Below, piece by piece: positions 22,246 to 34,354 of a stretch of 64,000 bases of DNA (positions are counted from its first letter, which is position 1; the number at the start of each line of letters is the position of its first letter). The position numbers and the translations under genes were made by a program. This DNA comes from Gnetum montanum (taxonomy: Eukaryota; Streptophyta; Gnetopsida; Gnetales; Gnetaceae), in assembly GCA_015680685.1 (NCBI GenBank), contig MNCI01003902.1:14492-78491 (forward strand), in the 5' to 3' direction. The notes below the pieces were generated by a model. That model had not been told where the DNA came from. It was given only the letters and a program-made list of their open reading frames with translations, and did not search any database.

Positions 22246-25117
22246 ATGGCACCAAAAGGAAAGCACACATAGGAAGCAGGCTTGTCCCAACCAAGGGAGA
22301 AATGACCTAGAATGGGAAGAGGCCAAGAATAACCACAAGAAAAACCATTCACAACCCACACCACAGGTCCTCTTAGGGAAGAGGCAGAGGTGGAATCTAT
22401 CAAACAAATTCCAAAACCAATAGTAGCAACAAAACACTACCATCAGGATGATATGCTAGCACAACCAGCAAATCTTGATGTGACCTTGATAGAGGCTTGC
22501 CTGAATCAGATCAAATCACAAGAGGTCCAAAAATTGGTGCTTCAAGAATTAAATTTTGGCCCTTTCCTGGAGCATGCGCTAAGATAAGTGTAGGACCAAC
22601 TGAAGGCCTTTCGCATATGGCCAATCACCACTTCCACCAAGGAGTGGCACATGGGAGAAACATTTTTATTCTAGAACAATAGGCAAACTAGATCAATGGT
22701 GAAAATCAATGACATCTCAGTGTCCTACTCAATGTAGGCCATTGCTGCAATGCTTGGGTTGCTTGAAATAGGGGCAAGTCTTGCTGAGGTCCTAATGCAA
22801 GCAAATCCTAGCATAAAGAAAGAATGGATTCAACAATGCTATGGCATTGACCACAAGGATTTTGGCATGCTCACATTGACAAAGAGGATTCACTACAAGA
22901 CTGTGGCCTTTTACCTCAATCACACGGTGTTTCCAAGAAAAATCACTACCTTCTCTACCCAAGCATACATTGCTCTAAGTGGGAGATTCCCTGTCTACCT
23001 TCCATAACTGATCTATCTAGATATGGAGAAACACTTTAAATAAAATGAACGTGAAAGAAAAACACTCCCCTTTCCATGCCTCATTAAGAAACTTTGTTGA
23101 AGGGGAGGAATAGCCTGTTATACCAATGATACTATCAGGATTGTCCTAGCTACCAACTAGGCAAAAATGATGAAGGATAAAATGCCTTCCATGACTATCC
23201 AAGAAGAGGAGCAACAACCACCACCATCATCTACCACTTAAACAATTGTGCCAGACATTGCTGCAACTGCCCAACGGTTGCATGAATACAGAGAATGGCT
23301 CTTGAGTGAACAAAAGCAAGTAGGCACAAGTGGCAGGGACCCATCCATATATAGACTAGTAACAAGTTACCTAAATGAGGTGGCCCAAACAATCAGTTTG
23401 ATGGGTGGAGGTGGATCCATCTTTTCAGCCCAAATGATGTAGCTACCCGCGAGGTCAAATTCGAGCACCAAAGAGATCATAGGATCTATCATAGAACAAC
23501 AACTACTCCCAGAAATCTCTAGGAATGTTGAGACATTCTCAGTGCTCTTGGAGGAGGGTGAAGGGGAAACTATATTGGTGATGCAGCACTAGGGGTAGAA
23601 GACTACAACAAAAGTGGTCACTAACTATATTGCTGAAACACTCAACACACCTGCAGAATCTACATCGAACATCACTGCACTCAAGGATGTGCAGACGTCT
23701 ATAGGAACCACAAGCAGCATAATAAATGCAGCGTATCATGAAGAATTGCTGAACCAACTAGTGGGAACTGGGCAACCACTTTCGGATGTCTTTGACCTTC
23801 TAAATAGTATTACTACAATTCAATTAGAGGTGCTTGAGGCAAGGGGTAAGAATATCATATTGGACAGGCAACTCAAAATAGCCACGGAGCTAAATGAACA
23901 CTTGGCTATAGAAGTTGCCAAATTAAAAGCTCAAATTACTAACCTTGAAGTCATCAACCTAGCACTAACAAAAGATGAAGCTATGGAATAGGTTCACGCT
24001 AGACTAAAAGGGGTTGAGGGTGTAATGGAGATGACAATGTTCTATAGATTCTTGGTAGAGGCCACACAATACAAGATTTAGAAAGCCTTGGATCAAACCT
24101 ACCAAGAGAATGTACAATTGATCGTAGAGAACCATCACTTGCAAAATGTTGATGCATAAAGGCAACAATTAATAGATTTCATCCATCAAAAATAAGAGCA
24201 ACTAGCTAGAGTAAATACAAAATTAAGGAGATTGGCAACAAAAAATAGAAATCTCTCTATGGAGGAGGTATGTACCCTTCGTTAGAAAACTATGATTGAG
24301 GTAGCTGTCTAGAAATGGAAGGCTCTCAAATTTGAGAGAGTCAAGGACCATTATAAAGAAAAAGTTGGTCTATAAAAGAAAGTGAATAAAAAACACATTT
24401 AGTTGGTGAAGGCAAAAGTGAATGAAATCCTCCAACAACTCCAGTAGAGAAAAGAAGTGTGGCAACCCATTGTTGATGGGATAGACATCTACATGAAGGA
24501 GTTGTAGATTAAGAAGATGACAACATATATGGAGCTTGCTAATCTCCGTTAGGAAAATTTGGTCATGTTGACTATTACATGGCCATGGTCAGAGCTTGAA
24601 AAATAGGTGGCCAACTTGTGCTTGTTGTACAAGGTTGAGTTCAAGCATCACAAAGACACCAAACACTTGAAGTTCTCAAGGCATAATTCATAGATCAATG
24701 ATCAACTATTGAGAACCTAGCGAAGAGGATGAATGACTACCAAGAGCTGCAGGATGCAGTCAGGGTGTTCGATATTGAACACAAATAGTTCACTGCTTGG
24801 TTTATCAACATAAAGGAGATGTTTCCGATAATGTCCTATCCATGGGATATCCCCATTCTCCCCACATTGGTGATGCTGGATGGACTATTAATGATCCCTA
24901 AAGTAAAGAGGAGAAGATGAAGGCATTACTAGATGCCTTTTGCCTTCCATTGGAGATTGCAGCCACAATAGGATAGCCATAGTTGCCTCAGCTACTGCAC
25001 GTGCCTAAAGCTAGTGAAGGTCCTTCAGAACCTTAGGAACCTCCACTGCCTAGGATTGTCTGATCTTCTCCACCGCCTTCACATCATAAGAGGATGTGCT
25101 ATCAAATTTTTATGTAG
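22246..25117 (+). pseudogene. Extra ORF (aORF) of element A, coiled-coil protein
   Basis: The start 'ctatagATGGCACC' matches 'ttatagATGGCCC' in B. The first ~250 residues include 'QKLVLQELNFGPFLEHA', 'SVSYSM.AIAAMLGL', 'LTKRIHYKTVAFYLNHTVFP' and 'QAYIALSGR.PVYLP'. A Gln/Pro/Thr-rich linker and a long helical part follow: 'LDRQLKIATELNEHLAIEVA', 'KLKAQITNLEVINLALTKDE' (23860-23985), then 'LRRLATKNRNLSMEEVC'. The C-terminus has '.FTAWFIN.KEMF...PWD'. At least 20 stops are present. No catalytic motif is visible. The N-terminal part faintly recalls 'putative plant transposon protein'/Athila env-like domains, but this is unproven. Confidence 0.68.
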
Positions 25118-25293
25118 TCATATCATGGTGTTCAATTTTGTGTCATGAACCTCACAATTTTGTAATGTGTTGATTCGTATACTCGAGCACTTAGTTTTGT
25201 TAAGTCACTTTGTTAAGAGTTAGTCAATAATCCCATACCTTCCCAATTTTGTAAGGAAACTTGAGGATGAGTTTTCATTCAGTTTTGGGGGTA
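25118..25293 (+). other. 3' untranslated part and polypurine tract of element A
   Basis: About 165 noncoding bases end in TTTTGGGGGTA (25283-25293), immediately before the 3' LTR. This is the polypurine primer for plus-strand synthesis. The preceding 'acttgaggatgagttttcat' is shared with D, E and B. Confidence 0.75.
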
Positions 25294-26207
25294 TGATGAG
25301 CATCAAAGGGTCATGTTGATGGGCCCCCATCGATAGGGCCTTGTTTAAGTGATGTTGCCCCATCGACATAGCGTTTGCTATGTCTATGAAGCCCTATTGA
25401 TGTAGCACTATAGCAAAAACTATAAATATGAGCTCCTAGTTGTGTTTATGGGGATTCAAGTGATAGTATTAGCAGAGCTCTTGTAGTTTGTTTATTTGAA
25501 AGTTATAATATTTTCTTGATTATCCATAGCAAAAGTCATTGAGTTTACAGATCTTTATTCAAGCACTGTTGTACCTAAACCACACTAGTGTGTATGACAA
25601 TAAAGACAAGCTTCTTGATAAACCTTGCAACATTCTAGATAGTTTAAATGTTTTGTTCTTGCATTTAATGTTTTCAGTTATTTGTTCAATGTTTCTTGGT
25701 AACTAAGCTAATTAAGTGATTAAGTAAGATAAGCTAAATAGACTAAATACATAAGTACGACTGCTTCAAGCGTAAACACATATATGCTTGGTAATCCCAA
25801 TAGCATTATTGCTTGTTGTGCTTAGTAGCATAGTGCTTGGTAACCCAGTAGTGAATATGTCGATTCAAGACATGTACAAAAAGTGGGACCAAATGCTTTG
25901 TTAGGATTAGTTAGAGATTAATTAGTTAGTTAAATTAGATTGGCTAATAAATTACTTCATCTCTCTACTTTAAGCACTAAAGAACATAAAACACAAAACA
26001 ATAAAAATCATATGCCTTGATTACACTTAACCATACCATGTGCATCACAAGTATAATTGGGAAGACAATGAATGACCTTAGGGCAAGGTTTACTTCCTAG
26101 AAGAGTAGTGTACTAGAAACTATAGAGTCCATATAATTCGACTAAATCGTGCATGAATGCTTTGTTATTTGTATGGTTGGGCATAGGGGTACCTCGATCG
26201 CTCATTA
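25294..26207 (+). repeat. 3' LTR of element A
   Basis: Starts TGATGAGCATC and ends CTCATTA, the final CA changed to TA. U3 has CCCCCATCGATAGGGCC and CCCCATCGACATAG, with TATA (actataaatatgagc) near 25420. It aligns with the 5' copy throughout, with many transitions. Confidence 0.9.
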
Positions 26208-26212
26208 GGGTC
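26208..26212 (+). repeat. Right target-site duplication of element A (GGGTC)
   Basis: GGGTC differs from the left GGGTT by one transition. Because E's corresponding region naturally reads GGGTCCCACTGG, the match may be partly fortuitous. Confidence 0.55.
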
Positions 26213-27055
26213 CCACTGGAAAGACATGTTACCCATGCCTCAAGGTAGGTGGCTTCTCAGAAATTTCAAAAAAATAACAAGAAGTGCAATCAATAAACTC
26301 CTCTCTTGGACAAAATGCCAAGTGATGATGCTCCTTTCAACTATGATAGTTTTATTATTGTGAATCTGAGAGGAGAAGCAATGCAATGTCACTAGACAAT
26401 GGTTTGGACTTGGTTTGAATCTTGAATAGAAAGGCTAATGATTACTTTAACCATCAATAACACACAAAAATTCATTATGGATATGGTAAGACATCTCATG
26501 TCTTGATTTCTACAATCCCTTCTAAGTCTGTCTCACCTCATTGTACAATTAATACTAACTTATGATTTTGTATAATATACTGTAAATTTCTCAACTTGGT
26601 ACTACTAACATGTGTGTTTTACTAGATAGGTATGCAATACATTTAACTTCCTAAGTGCCTATGGACACTTTGAGACATGGTTATACAAGGGCACTAAGGA
26701 CTGGAGTCTACTTTAGGGAGGATCCATTTGTCTAACTGTTATATTTCATACTTCTTGAGCAAGAGCATATCATCTTGAGCCTTCCAAGAATAATAAATGT
26801 TAATAAATACTTCTCTTACCATCCAATAATCCTGTTTATATGCCAAAACTTCATTCCCTTCTCATCCATCTTATATATACTTAATAAACTTTACTAGCCT
26901 GAGATTCCTTTATCATCAACTTTCAATGATTGTTTTTCATTATCAAAGAATCCTATCCACTCCATAACCCTCTAGACATGCCTCCTATCTTTGAGACATT
27001 TGATTTGACTAATTTTTTCTCCATAAATTCCAAGCAAAATTTGAAATTTTCAAAG
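26213..27055 (+). other. Post-integrase noncoding region of B, right of A
   Basis: No gene. 'cccactggaaagacatg' and 'gtggcttctcagaaatttc' match E's region (61311-61260, reversed). The rest is AT-rich. Confidence 0.6.
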
Positions 27056-27140
27056 GTGATATCATAGCTACGATATTGAATAGCCTTCGATATTGTATGT
27101 GTAATATCTGATCTACAATGTTACACATATAAATTGGTAC
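27056..27140 (+). promoter_or_regulatory. U3-like internal promoter candidate upstream of the B aORF
   Basis: GATATC (27058-27063), CGATATTG (27071), CGATATTG (27088) and AATATC (27103) lead to the TATA box 'cacatataaattgg' (27124-27137). B's own LTR has the same GATATC-type motifs ahead of its TATA box. The arrangement is parallel to A and E. Confidence 0.5.
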
Positions 27141-27747
27141 ATATAGCACAAGGGAGTTAGAAAATTTTCATTTCTCATTTTCCATGTGATAAGAGGTTTT
27201 GCCATTTTTTTCTTCCTAAGAAAGAGCTTTGACATCCTAATTTCTGATGCTTGTAGCTTGACCCTTGTACCTTCGATTTCCAAAATTCTCAAACCTTGTT
27301 GATCATGGAGCTCTCAACTTAGTCNGAAATGGATAAACGTGCCAACAGTGGGGAGGGTTGTTGTGGAGTGGGGTGAATGGGATACTTGATGTGATATTGT
27401 TGAAATTTGAGCCAAAAAATTCTAATGCTAGGAAAATATCTTAAAGGGTATGTATAAGGGAATAACAAGAATTTTATAATTTGTTAATCAAACCAAGGCC
27501 ATAAATACTTAAACAATCCTCTTAATGTACCATACCAACTCTTTTAGGCCAAAAATAATAGCAAAAATGATAATTGTGAAGGGTTATAAGGGACATAACA
27601 CTTAAGGGGGTTCCTTTTTGAAATTTTTCTAACTCTACAATCATAATGAGCTAAGAACTTGATCTAACTAAGGGTACGAGTAAGGAAAGGAGTTATCCAT
27701 AATTGGTGTAAGCATTTTAATAATTTTTCAACCTATAATGATTATAG
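27141..27747 (+). other. Leader of the B aORF
   Basis: AT-rich and noncoding. It contains one ambiguous base (n) at 27325 and ends at the conserved aORF start context. Confidence 0.45.
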
Positions 27748-30510
27748 ATGGCCCTAAAAAGAGGAGCACCAAGAGGACCCTCACAGCCAACATGTAAAAG
27801 ACTAAGAGATCATGGAAGAGGCTGAACAAGGGAACAAACACCGCAAGTGGAACAAGTAGAGCAGGAAGCACAATCATTCAACATCCATCAACAAACCCCT
27901 ACCACACAACAACTTCTCCAAGTGGAGACAGAAGTTCCACAAGTCCCAAAATAAGGACAATAACTCACGCTATCACATGAATGCCTTTAGGCTATTTAGG
28001 AGAAATTCATCATGTCTATTGTGATTGTAAAACTTAATTTTGGTTCATTCATGGAGCTTGACCCAAATGGTGTCAAGACTCAACTCCAATCATCTCCCTT
28101 GTGGCCCAGCTTGACAACAAGTGGAGATTGGCACTTAGAAGAGACACTTTAATTTTGAAAGAATAAACAAACAAATGCTATGGTGAAGATTGAGGGAGTC
28201 TCAGTGTCTTATTCAGTTAAGATGATTGTTGAAGCACTCAATGTGCCCAATGAAGGAGCAAAGGTGGCACAACTCTCTACTAGATTTGATATAGATGCAA
28301 GAAAGCAGTGGTTGCAATAGGCATAGGGCAAAGAAGATTAAGATTATAGTGAGCTAACTACAAAAGAGAAATTTTATTTCAAAATTGGGACTTATCACAT
28401 GTTTCCCATCAAGAGACCGAATAGAATATCAATATGAGGCTAGAGCAAGCACCATTATGATGGGGAAATTCAATGTAAACATCGCCTGTCTCTATTTCCT
28501 TGAGATCCAATAGCGGTTTGGGGGGAAAAAAGGTAGGGAAATTGATACTTCCATTTTCTTGCCTTATCAAAAAGTTGTGTAGATGAGTTGGCATCTGAGG
28601 GTACACCAATGATGTCCTTAGAAAAGCTTAGAATGTTTCCTATGTAGAGATGCTCAAGCTGGTGCCTCCGAAGAAGGACCAAGCAGAAAAACCAACAAGC
28701 ACCAAGGAAATTGCAAGCACTACACTTATTGATTAGTAACAATAGGTTGGGCCTAGTAATCAACAACAAACTAAGTAGCAACAACAGCAAGAATAGTAGC
28801 AACAAGTTCCACTACCACCACCACAAGAGTCATTTGTAGCAAATTGCAAAGATTATCAGTTGGGAAACACATGAAGAAGACAACATGTATAAAGTAATTG
28901 ATGACGCAGTCAGGTCAAAAATCTCAACAGACCTTGCCAGCAACCAAATTTCATTACATTCAAGAGGAGGGAGAGAATGGTCACAATAGATTTCTGGGAA
29001 CACTGCATCGTTCTAAGTGGTGCTTGAAATTGGAGAAAGAGACACAATTGTGGTTATGCAACACCAAGATGTAGTAGAAGCCATAGAAGTGATCACCAAT
29101 CACATAAAAGAATTCTTTAATGTTCATGTTGTGCCACTAATAGACCCCTCTGGAGCAAGAGATGCTTAAGTGTTAGCTGGTACCTCGATGACTCCTACTA
29201 ATTATGAGGACATACTTGATAAATTGTTGCAGACAAGGCAAGTCATGCAAAATCTTTTTGACATCCCAAGTGATGCCATTGCAGTACAGTCAAAACTAAT
29301 AACCACCAAGGGCAAGCTGGTCATGGCAGAAACTAGGGCGAAGCATGTAGAAAATGAAGTTCATAGATTATAGGAAGAGCTCATAACCCTAAGAGCTAAA
29401 TGGAGAAATCCAACATAATATATTATGCCTAACTAGCTAGAGTGATTTAGAATTGAGATATTAATCACCTGATTGATGATAGTATGAAGATGAAAAAAGA
29501 GAAAGAGAAGGTTGTATGGGATGCTTCAGTAGCAGAAGCATAAACATATGCACATGTTAAGGCACTCACTGCATTACAAGAGGAGAACAAGCAAATTGCT
29601 GTAGATAATTCTTAGTTAACCAACATAGAGAAGCAAAAGAACATTCTTGAAGAAAGCATTCGGCAACTTTGAGAGCAAATGTTGAGGGTCAACCAAGATA
29701 TGAGCTACCTAGCATGAGAGAATAGAAGCCTCTCAATGAAGGAGGTATGTGCAATAAAACAAAAACCATCAATTGAAATAAGCATTTAGAAGAACAAAGA
29801 AAAAAGGCATGAGAAGCTCAAAGAACACTTTCACGATCAAGTGGGCATGTATAAGTAGGTTAATGAGAAAGAAATCTCAATGGCTAAGGCCCAAATCAAC
29901 TCCATATCCTCACAACATCCAGATTGGTAGCCTATCTTGGATAGCTTAGCTCATGTCAACCAAGTCGAGATCAAGAATAAAGACTTGCAGATTAAGGACT
30001 TAACAAAATACATGGGGTTAGCAAACTTGTGGTATGTTAACTTTACAATGTTGATAATAGGTAGGCCTAAGAATGAACTTGAACAAGTGGCAACCATGTA
30101 TGCATTGTATGAAAATGAGTTTGTAGACAGAAAGGATGCTTTATAGAAGCTACATGTGGCAAACTATGAATTAGAATTGGTCAAGGCCAGCTATCAGGGC
30201 CAAAAAGACTTTGTAGTGAACCTGGCCAAACAAATGTCTGATTATTGAGTTATGCAAAGTGGCCAGAGCATTCGAAGAAGAACAGAGGCAATTTGCAACA
30301 TGGTATGTTAAAGCAAACAAGATGTTCTCGCAACTACCATGTCCATGGGATTTACTTACTCCATCACACATCACCCAATCAACATGGATGGTACATGACC
30401 CCAAAATGAAGGAAGAGAAACTTCAAGCATTGCTCAATTGATACCAGTTCAAGAAGCTTGATGACAAGGAAAAACAATTGATGGAAGAGCCACCATTGCC
30501 AAGAACCTAA
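27748..30510 (+). pseudogene. Extra ORF (aORF) of element B, coiled-coil protein
   Basis: Starts 'ttatagATGGCCCT' like A. Conserved blocks are 'IVKLNFGSFMELDP' (about 28025), 'SVSYSVKMIVEALNV', 'KFYFKIGTYHMFPIK', and a helical region rich in Glu, Lys, Leu and Gln (29170-30240) with 'RAKHVENEVHRL' and '.ENRSLSMKEVCA'. The C-terminal block is the best preserved: 'ARAFEEEQRQFATWYVKANK' then 'MFSQLPCPWDLLTP' and 'WMVHDPKMKEEKLQ' (30256-30430). It shares this end with E almost word for word. There are multiple stops and at least one frameshift. Function unknown. Confidence 0.68.
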
Positions 30511-30710
30511 TCTACATTGTGTTATTCAAAACTTTTGTTTTGTTTTATCATAAACTTGTGTTGAATTTTGTAAAACACCATTGTAGCATTCAATGTCTTG
30601 TATATAGTTAGTTAGTCTCAAATAGTCGAATCTACCTCCCAATTTTGTAAGTGACCCTATCCTCATTTTGTTTGAACTCAAGGACAAGTTTCCAGCTAAT
30701 CGTGGGGGTA
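30511..30710 (+). other. 3' untranslated part and polypurine tract of element B
   Basis: Noncoding, ending 'ctaatcGTGGGGGTA' (tract 30701-30710) right before the LTR. 'aaggacaagtttccagctaatcgtggggg' here parallels A, D and E. Confidence 0.72.
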
Positions 30711-31672
30711 TGATAAGTCGTATTTATCATTAGTAATGATATCGCATCAATGATGTCATAATTATGATATCGTAAGGTACAATAAGTCATATTTATCATC
30801 AGTAATGATATCGCATCAATGATGTTGTAATTATGATATCGTAGCACATGTTACATCATCGTTGATATGATATCTCAGGATGTGTGTAGCCCTATAAATA
30901 CAACACTTGGATGCACAATCTGCATATTGGATGCACAATCTACATGACTTTTCATTGCATAGTAACTAGACTCTATAAGTTTGTTTTAGTAACTTAGCAA
31001 TAGAAGTGTATGCCCGCAGTGTGATGTTAACTAGTCAACGGAGTTTTTATTGGAATAGATTGTACTTGGATATAATTTGTGAACGACAATAAAGATCGAG
31101 CTATTTTGCATCATTACAACCTCACTTAGTTTACTTTTTGTTTTCTTAGAATAATTTTCCATGTTTTCTTAGTAAGCACTTTACCTTTTCAAAGTACTTG
31201 CTTTACATGTGCACTTAGTACATTAACATGGGTACAACTAGTTTTGAATGTTAAATGTGGTTGTCTAGTAATCCCAGTAGTGGTGTTATTTGATTTGCTC
31301 AACGATAACTCCACTTGGTAACCTAGTGGCAACTACATAAGTCCAAGACGTGATTGGAGGACTAGGAACGGATACCTATTGCTTATGATAGAATAGATCT
31401 ACTTACTTGCTAATACTTCAGCTTAAAATTTATTTTCATTTCAACATGTTCGCTAGGAGTAATAGTGGCTGAACAACATTAGATATCATATACCTCATGG
31501 TGAGCTAAACCATACACATAGACTTCACTAACTCCACGTGGAAAGACAATGGTCTCGAACTTAAACCAATTGCTAGCATATTAATATTACCTTATTCACG
31601 AATTACAATTGGGTCACGCATGGACACTCATGAATTGTATGGTTGGGTGTTGGATTGCTCCATCGCTCATCA
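30711..31672 (+). repeat. 3' LTR of element B, with internal tandem duplications
   Basis: Starts TGATAAGTC and ends CTCATCA. It is about 230 bp longer than the 5' copy. One cause is a ~68-bp tandem duplication of the first U3 segment (30711-30780 and 30781-30847), doubling the GATATCG motifs. A 20-bp duplication lies at 30907-30946. A longer stretch near 31440-31560 is absent from the 5' copy. TATA (ccctataaatacaac) is near 30890 and AATAAAGATCG near 31090. Confidence 0.88.
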
Positions 31673-31677
31673 ACTAT
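31673..31677 (+). repeat. Right target-site duplication of element B (ACTAT)
   Basis: Identical to the five bases left of the 5' LTR. Confidence 0.9.
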
Positions 31678-32539
31678 CAACATATGCTTTTCCATTATTT
31701 TCTAGTCATAGTTTTTATTATTACGTTATGAAAGCTATTGCTTAATTTGATTCATGTTAGATAGGTTGTCCTTATGAGACCATATTGACTAGGCTCTCGT
31801 GCTATCATTCTGTCACATTGAGCTAACCTATTAAATTGATCTTGATCCTTCTTGCATATCAAACTACGAATTTTTATCTTTTTTGCACATCAAAATATGA
31901 ATTTTTGAAACCGCTGATGTAGAGTATGCAAATTACAAAACCTATATTTTGTTGCAAATTAAGTTGCTAAATTCTCTCAAGGATACAAATTTGCTAAAAG
32001 TTTATGTTGGCAAAATTTATTAGCAACTAATGGACTTAGTAGAGAAAATCTAAGACTTAATGAAAAGCAAAGTTCCAAGTTTTTCAAGTTTAAAGTTTAA
32101 TGGTGTTTGAGGTTTGTTGTCAAGTTTAGAATTTTCTGTTTCTCGTGTATAATCCTTTTTTTATATTTTGGTACAATTATAATATAGTGTTCTTTTAACT
32201 ATTTTTCCTATCCTTTAGAATTTTATTATTATTTATTTTATATTCATTTACTATTTTAAAAAATTTATAACATATATATTTTCTTATTATTAATTTTGTT
32301 TCAGTCCTCTAATACCTATTTATTCTATGATATTGGGATCAGTCATTATTTTACCTAGGTTTACACGTTCACATTTGGAGATGCCTAAGATTTTGTGGTA
32401 CTAGTACCATTTAAATTTAAGCAGCTGTAAGGGAAACCCTCTCGGTAAAAATGCCTTATATAGACCACAGTTACGGCCGTGAGGGAGGCGACAAGGGCAC
32501 AAATTAAAGTTGTACCATTGGTTATATAAAAGTTTTTAT
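31678..32539. other. AT-rich spacer
   Basis: No gene or known repeat was recognised. A TATA-like 'ccttatatagacc' lies at 32453-32465 in a slightly GC-richer patch, but no ORF follows. Confidence 0.35.
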
Positions 32540-33160
32540 GCTTTCAAATGGAAAGGTTGCCACCGATGATGGTGTGTGGAAGCTTATTGGCACTGAACGC
32601 GGGCGATGGAGTACATGAGTAGAGTAATGTTTGAGTCTTCCAATATTACCGATGCTTCTCACAAAATCTTCGTCAAAGTCACCTCAAAAGTCAGGGTGCA
32701 TTTAGATTTAATGATTATACCATGGTGAGACTTAAAATAAAAATGATAAGGGAGTGGAACGTGGCCTAGTGGATAAGGTAATGTAAGGTATAATTAAGAG
32801 GAATGAATGATGTTTGATCCATGATCTCTTCGTATTGAATAAGATAAAATGTGGAATAAAGAAGACTGATGATGAAATAGAATGAGAGTTAACGAGAAGC
32901 AATTAGAAGAACGTTAAAAGTATGATTATTAAAAGGCAGGTAAAATACACAAAGAAGTTGGCATAAAGGATAACTTTTCATGGAATAAAATTAAAGTCTT
33001 TGAAATCTAGTATGGTTGTTGGAAAAGACTTTCACGAACCATTATTTTCCAAGAAAGTCTAATGCGAAGATTATGGAGTGGATTCATTTGTCCAAGTCTA
33101 CTAAGACTTTGAGTGCACTGGTAAAAGCACCACGGCAACGGTGAGTGGGTGGAAGAAATG
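32540..33160 (+). repeat. Segmental duplication, copy 1
   Basis: Aligns by eye with 34355-35060 in the same orientation. Shared tracts are 'atgatggtgt', 'gatgcttctcacaaaatcttc', 'tttgatccatga', 'gtggaataa' and 'ccattattttccaagaaagtct'. The tract 'tggattcattt' is also shared. The copies are strongly diverged with indels. No protein is conserved between them. Confidence 0.65.
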
Positions 33161-34354
33161 TGATACATTAAAGCTAAGACTTATGCTTGGATGGGAAAAA
33201 AAACAGTACTTTGAAGTGGAGGGTCCGCTGAAAATGACTTCCACCGTTATTTTAAAAAACATATTTTAATAAAACCGTTATTTTAAAAAACATATTTTAA
33301 TAAAATGTTATCAGTATGATCCATGTATACATGGAAATGGAGTAGTGTAGACAGGAAACCATATATGGTTCTATAATTCTTTTATGCATGTGGAATTCAT
33401 AACGGTATTCACATTATGCTATGTATCAATAACATTACATGTATAGTTTTTAAGGTAAGAAACATAGAGACAAACAAAATGGATTTAACTGATTCTGCTG
33501 CCGATTCGAATGCAAGATTTGAGCGTAGAGTCTAAGTTGGTTTTAAAGTAAATTCATTCACAAGTTTTTTGAGTTACTTTTCTTTGGAAAAGAATTCATT
33601 CACAGAAAATTTGAAAGCAAGGAAAATGAATAAATAGGTAGAAAGTAGGAATCTGAATAGGACTCTTTTACAAAAAGAAATTTATTAACAAACAATACGG
33701 AGGGATTCCCCAAAAAATTGCAGAGAAAGAATGATGAATATTTGGACAGGATGTTGTTTCTAGATAAGAATGGATGAAAACAAAAACGTTTTTAAAATGA
33801 ATTAAACTAAAATTGGATACAAAAACTTCAATGTCTTACAAAATTAAACTCAGCACTTATATGATAACTGTAATATTATTTATCTTATCACAAAACCAAC
33901 AATGCATTATAAATATTTTTATTTAAATTTATAATTAATTAATTTTACCCCATGCACCACTGCCAAGCAATGTTATGGCATGATGGTATACATCAATGTG
34001 CATGCACGGAAAGATTCCTGCACCTCATTTACAATGTTTTAATAAAAGTGGTGTCACAAAATATGTAATTAAACATTTTCATTTCCATATTGGTAAAAGT
34101 CAAGTTAAGGTCACCTGAAAATGAGTCTTTTTGAATGGCCAACGTTTAATAATATGGTGCTATGAATGACTAGTACAGTAAATTATTATTTATAGTATAT
34201 TGAAAGTGGACCAGATTCATGGTAGTGTTCAAGTCTTTGGCAAACAATGGCATAAACGGTTCAAAGCAGGGCGCTCTCTTATTCTGGGTGCTTGAGAAAG
34301 TCATAAGATACGTCAATTTAATTAAAAATATGGAAAATGCTGATTGCATGTGTA
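33161..34354. other. Spacer between duplicated segments
   Basis: Holds a perfect 31-bp tandem doublet (33244-33274 and 33275-33305, unit starting ccgttattttaaaaaacata). Otherwise AT-rich with no gene. Confidence 0.5.

Larger units (their letters stand above)
12874..26207 (+). mobile_element. Element A: full-length Ty3/gypsy (Tat/Athila-type) element nested in B
   Basis: Paired LTRs of about 0.93 and 0.91 kb enclose primer site, gag, protease, RT, RNase H, integrase, a 2.2-kb noncoding stretch, aORF and polypurine tract in the same order as B. Gag and pol are readable over long distances, with stops more common than frameshifts. The insertion splits the post-integrase region of B, so A arrived later. 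It is about 13.3 kb, large for the superfamily, owing to the aORF and its leader. It is dead: protease and integrase active sites are mutated. Confidence 0.9.
5123..31672 (+). mobile_element. Element B: full-length Ty3/gypsy (Tat/Athila-type) element carrying a nested insertion
   Basis: Two LTRs of one family (5123-5855 and 30711-31672) flank, in order, a tRNA-Asp-like primer site, gag, protease, RT, RNase H, integrase, a long noncoding stretch, a coiled-coil aORF and a G-rich polypurine tract. The perfect ACTAT duplication shows that both ends belong to one insertion. Element A occupies 12874-26207; without it B is about 13.2 kb. Every gene has stops or frameshifts, so B is dead. No chromodomain follows the integrase, and protease and RT motifs are Tat/Athila-like; this lineage call rests on motif recall, not on a tree. 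Confidence 0.9.
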
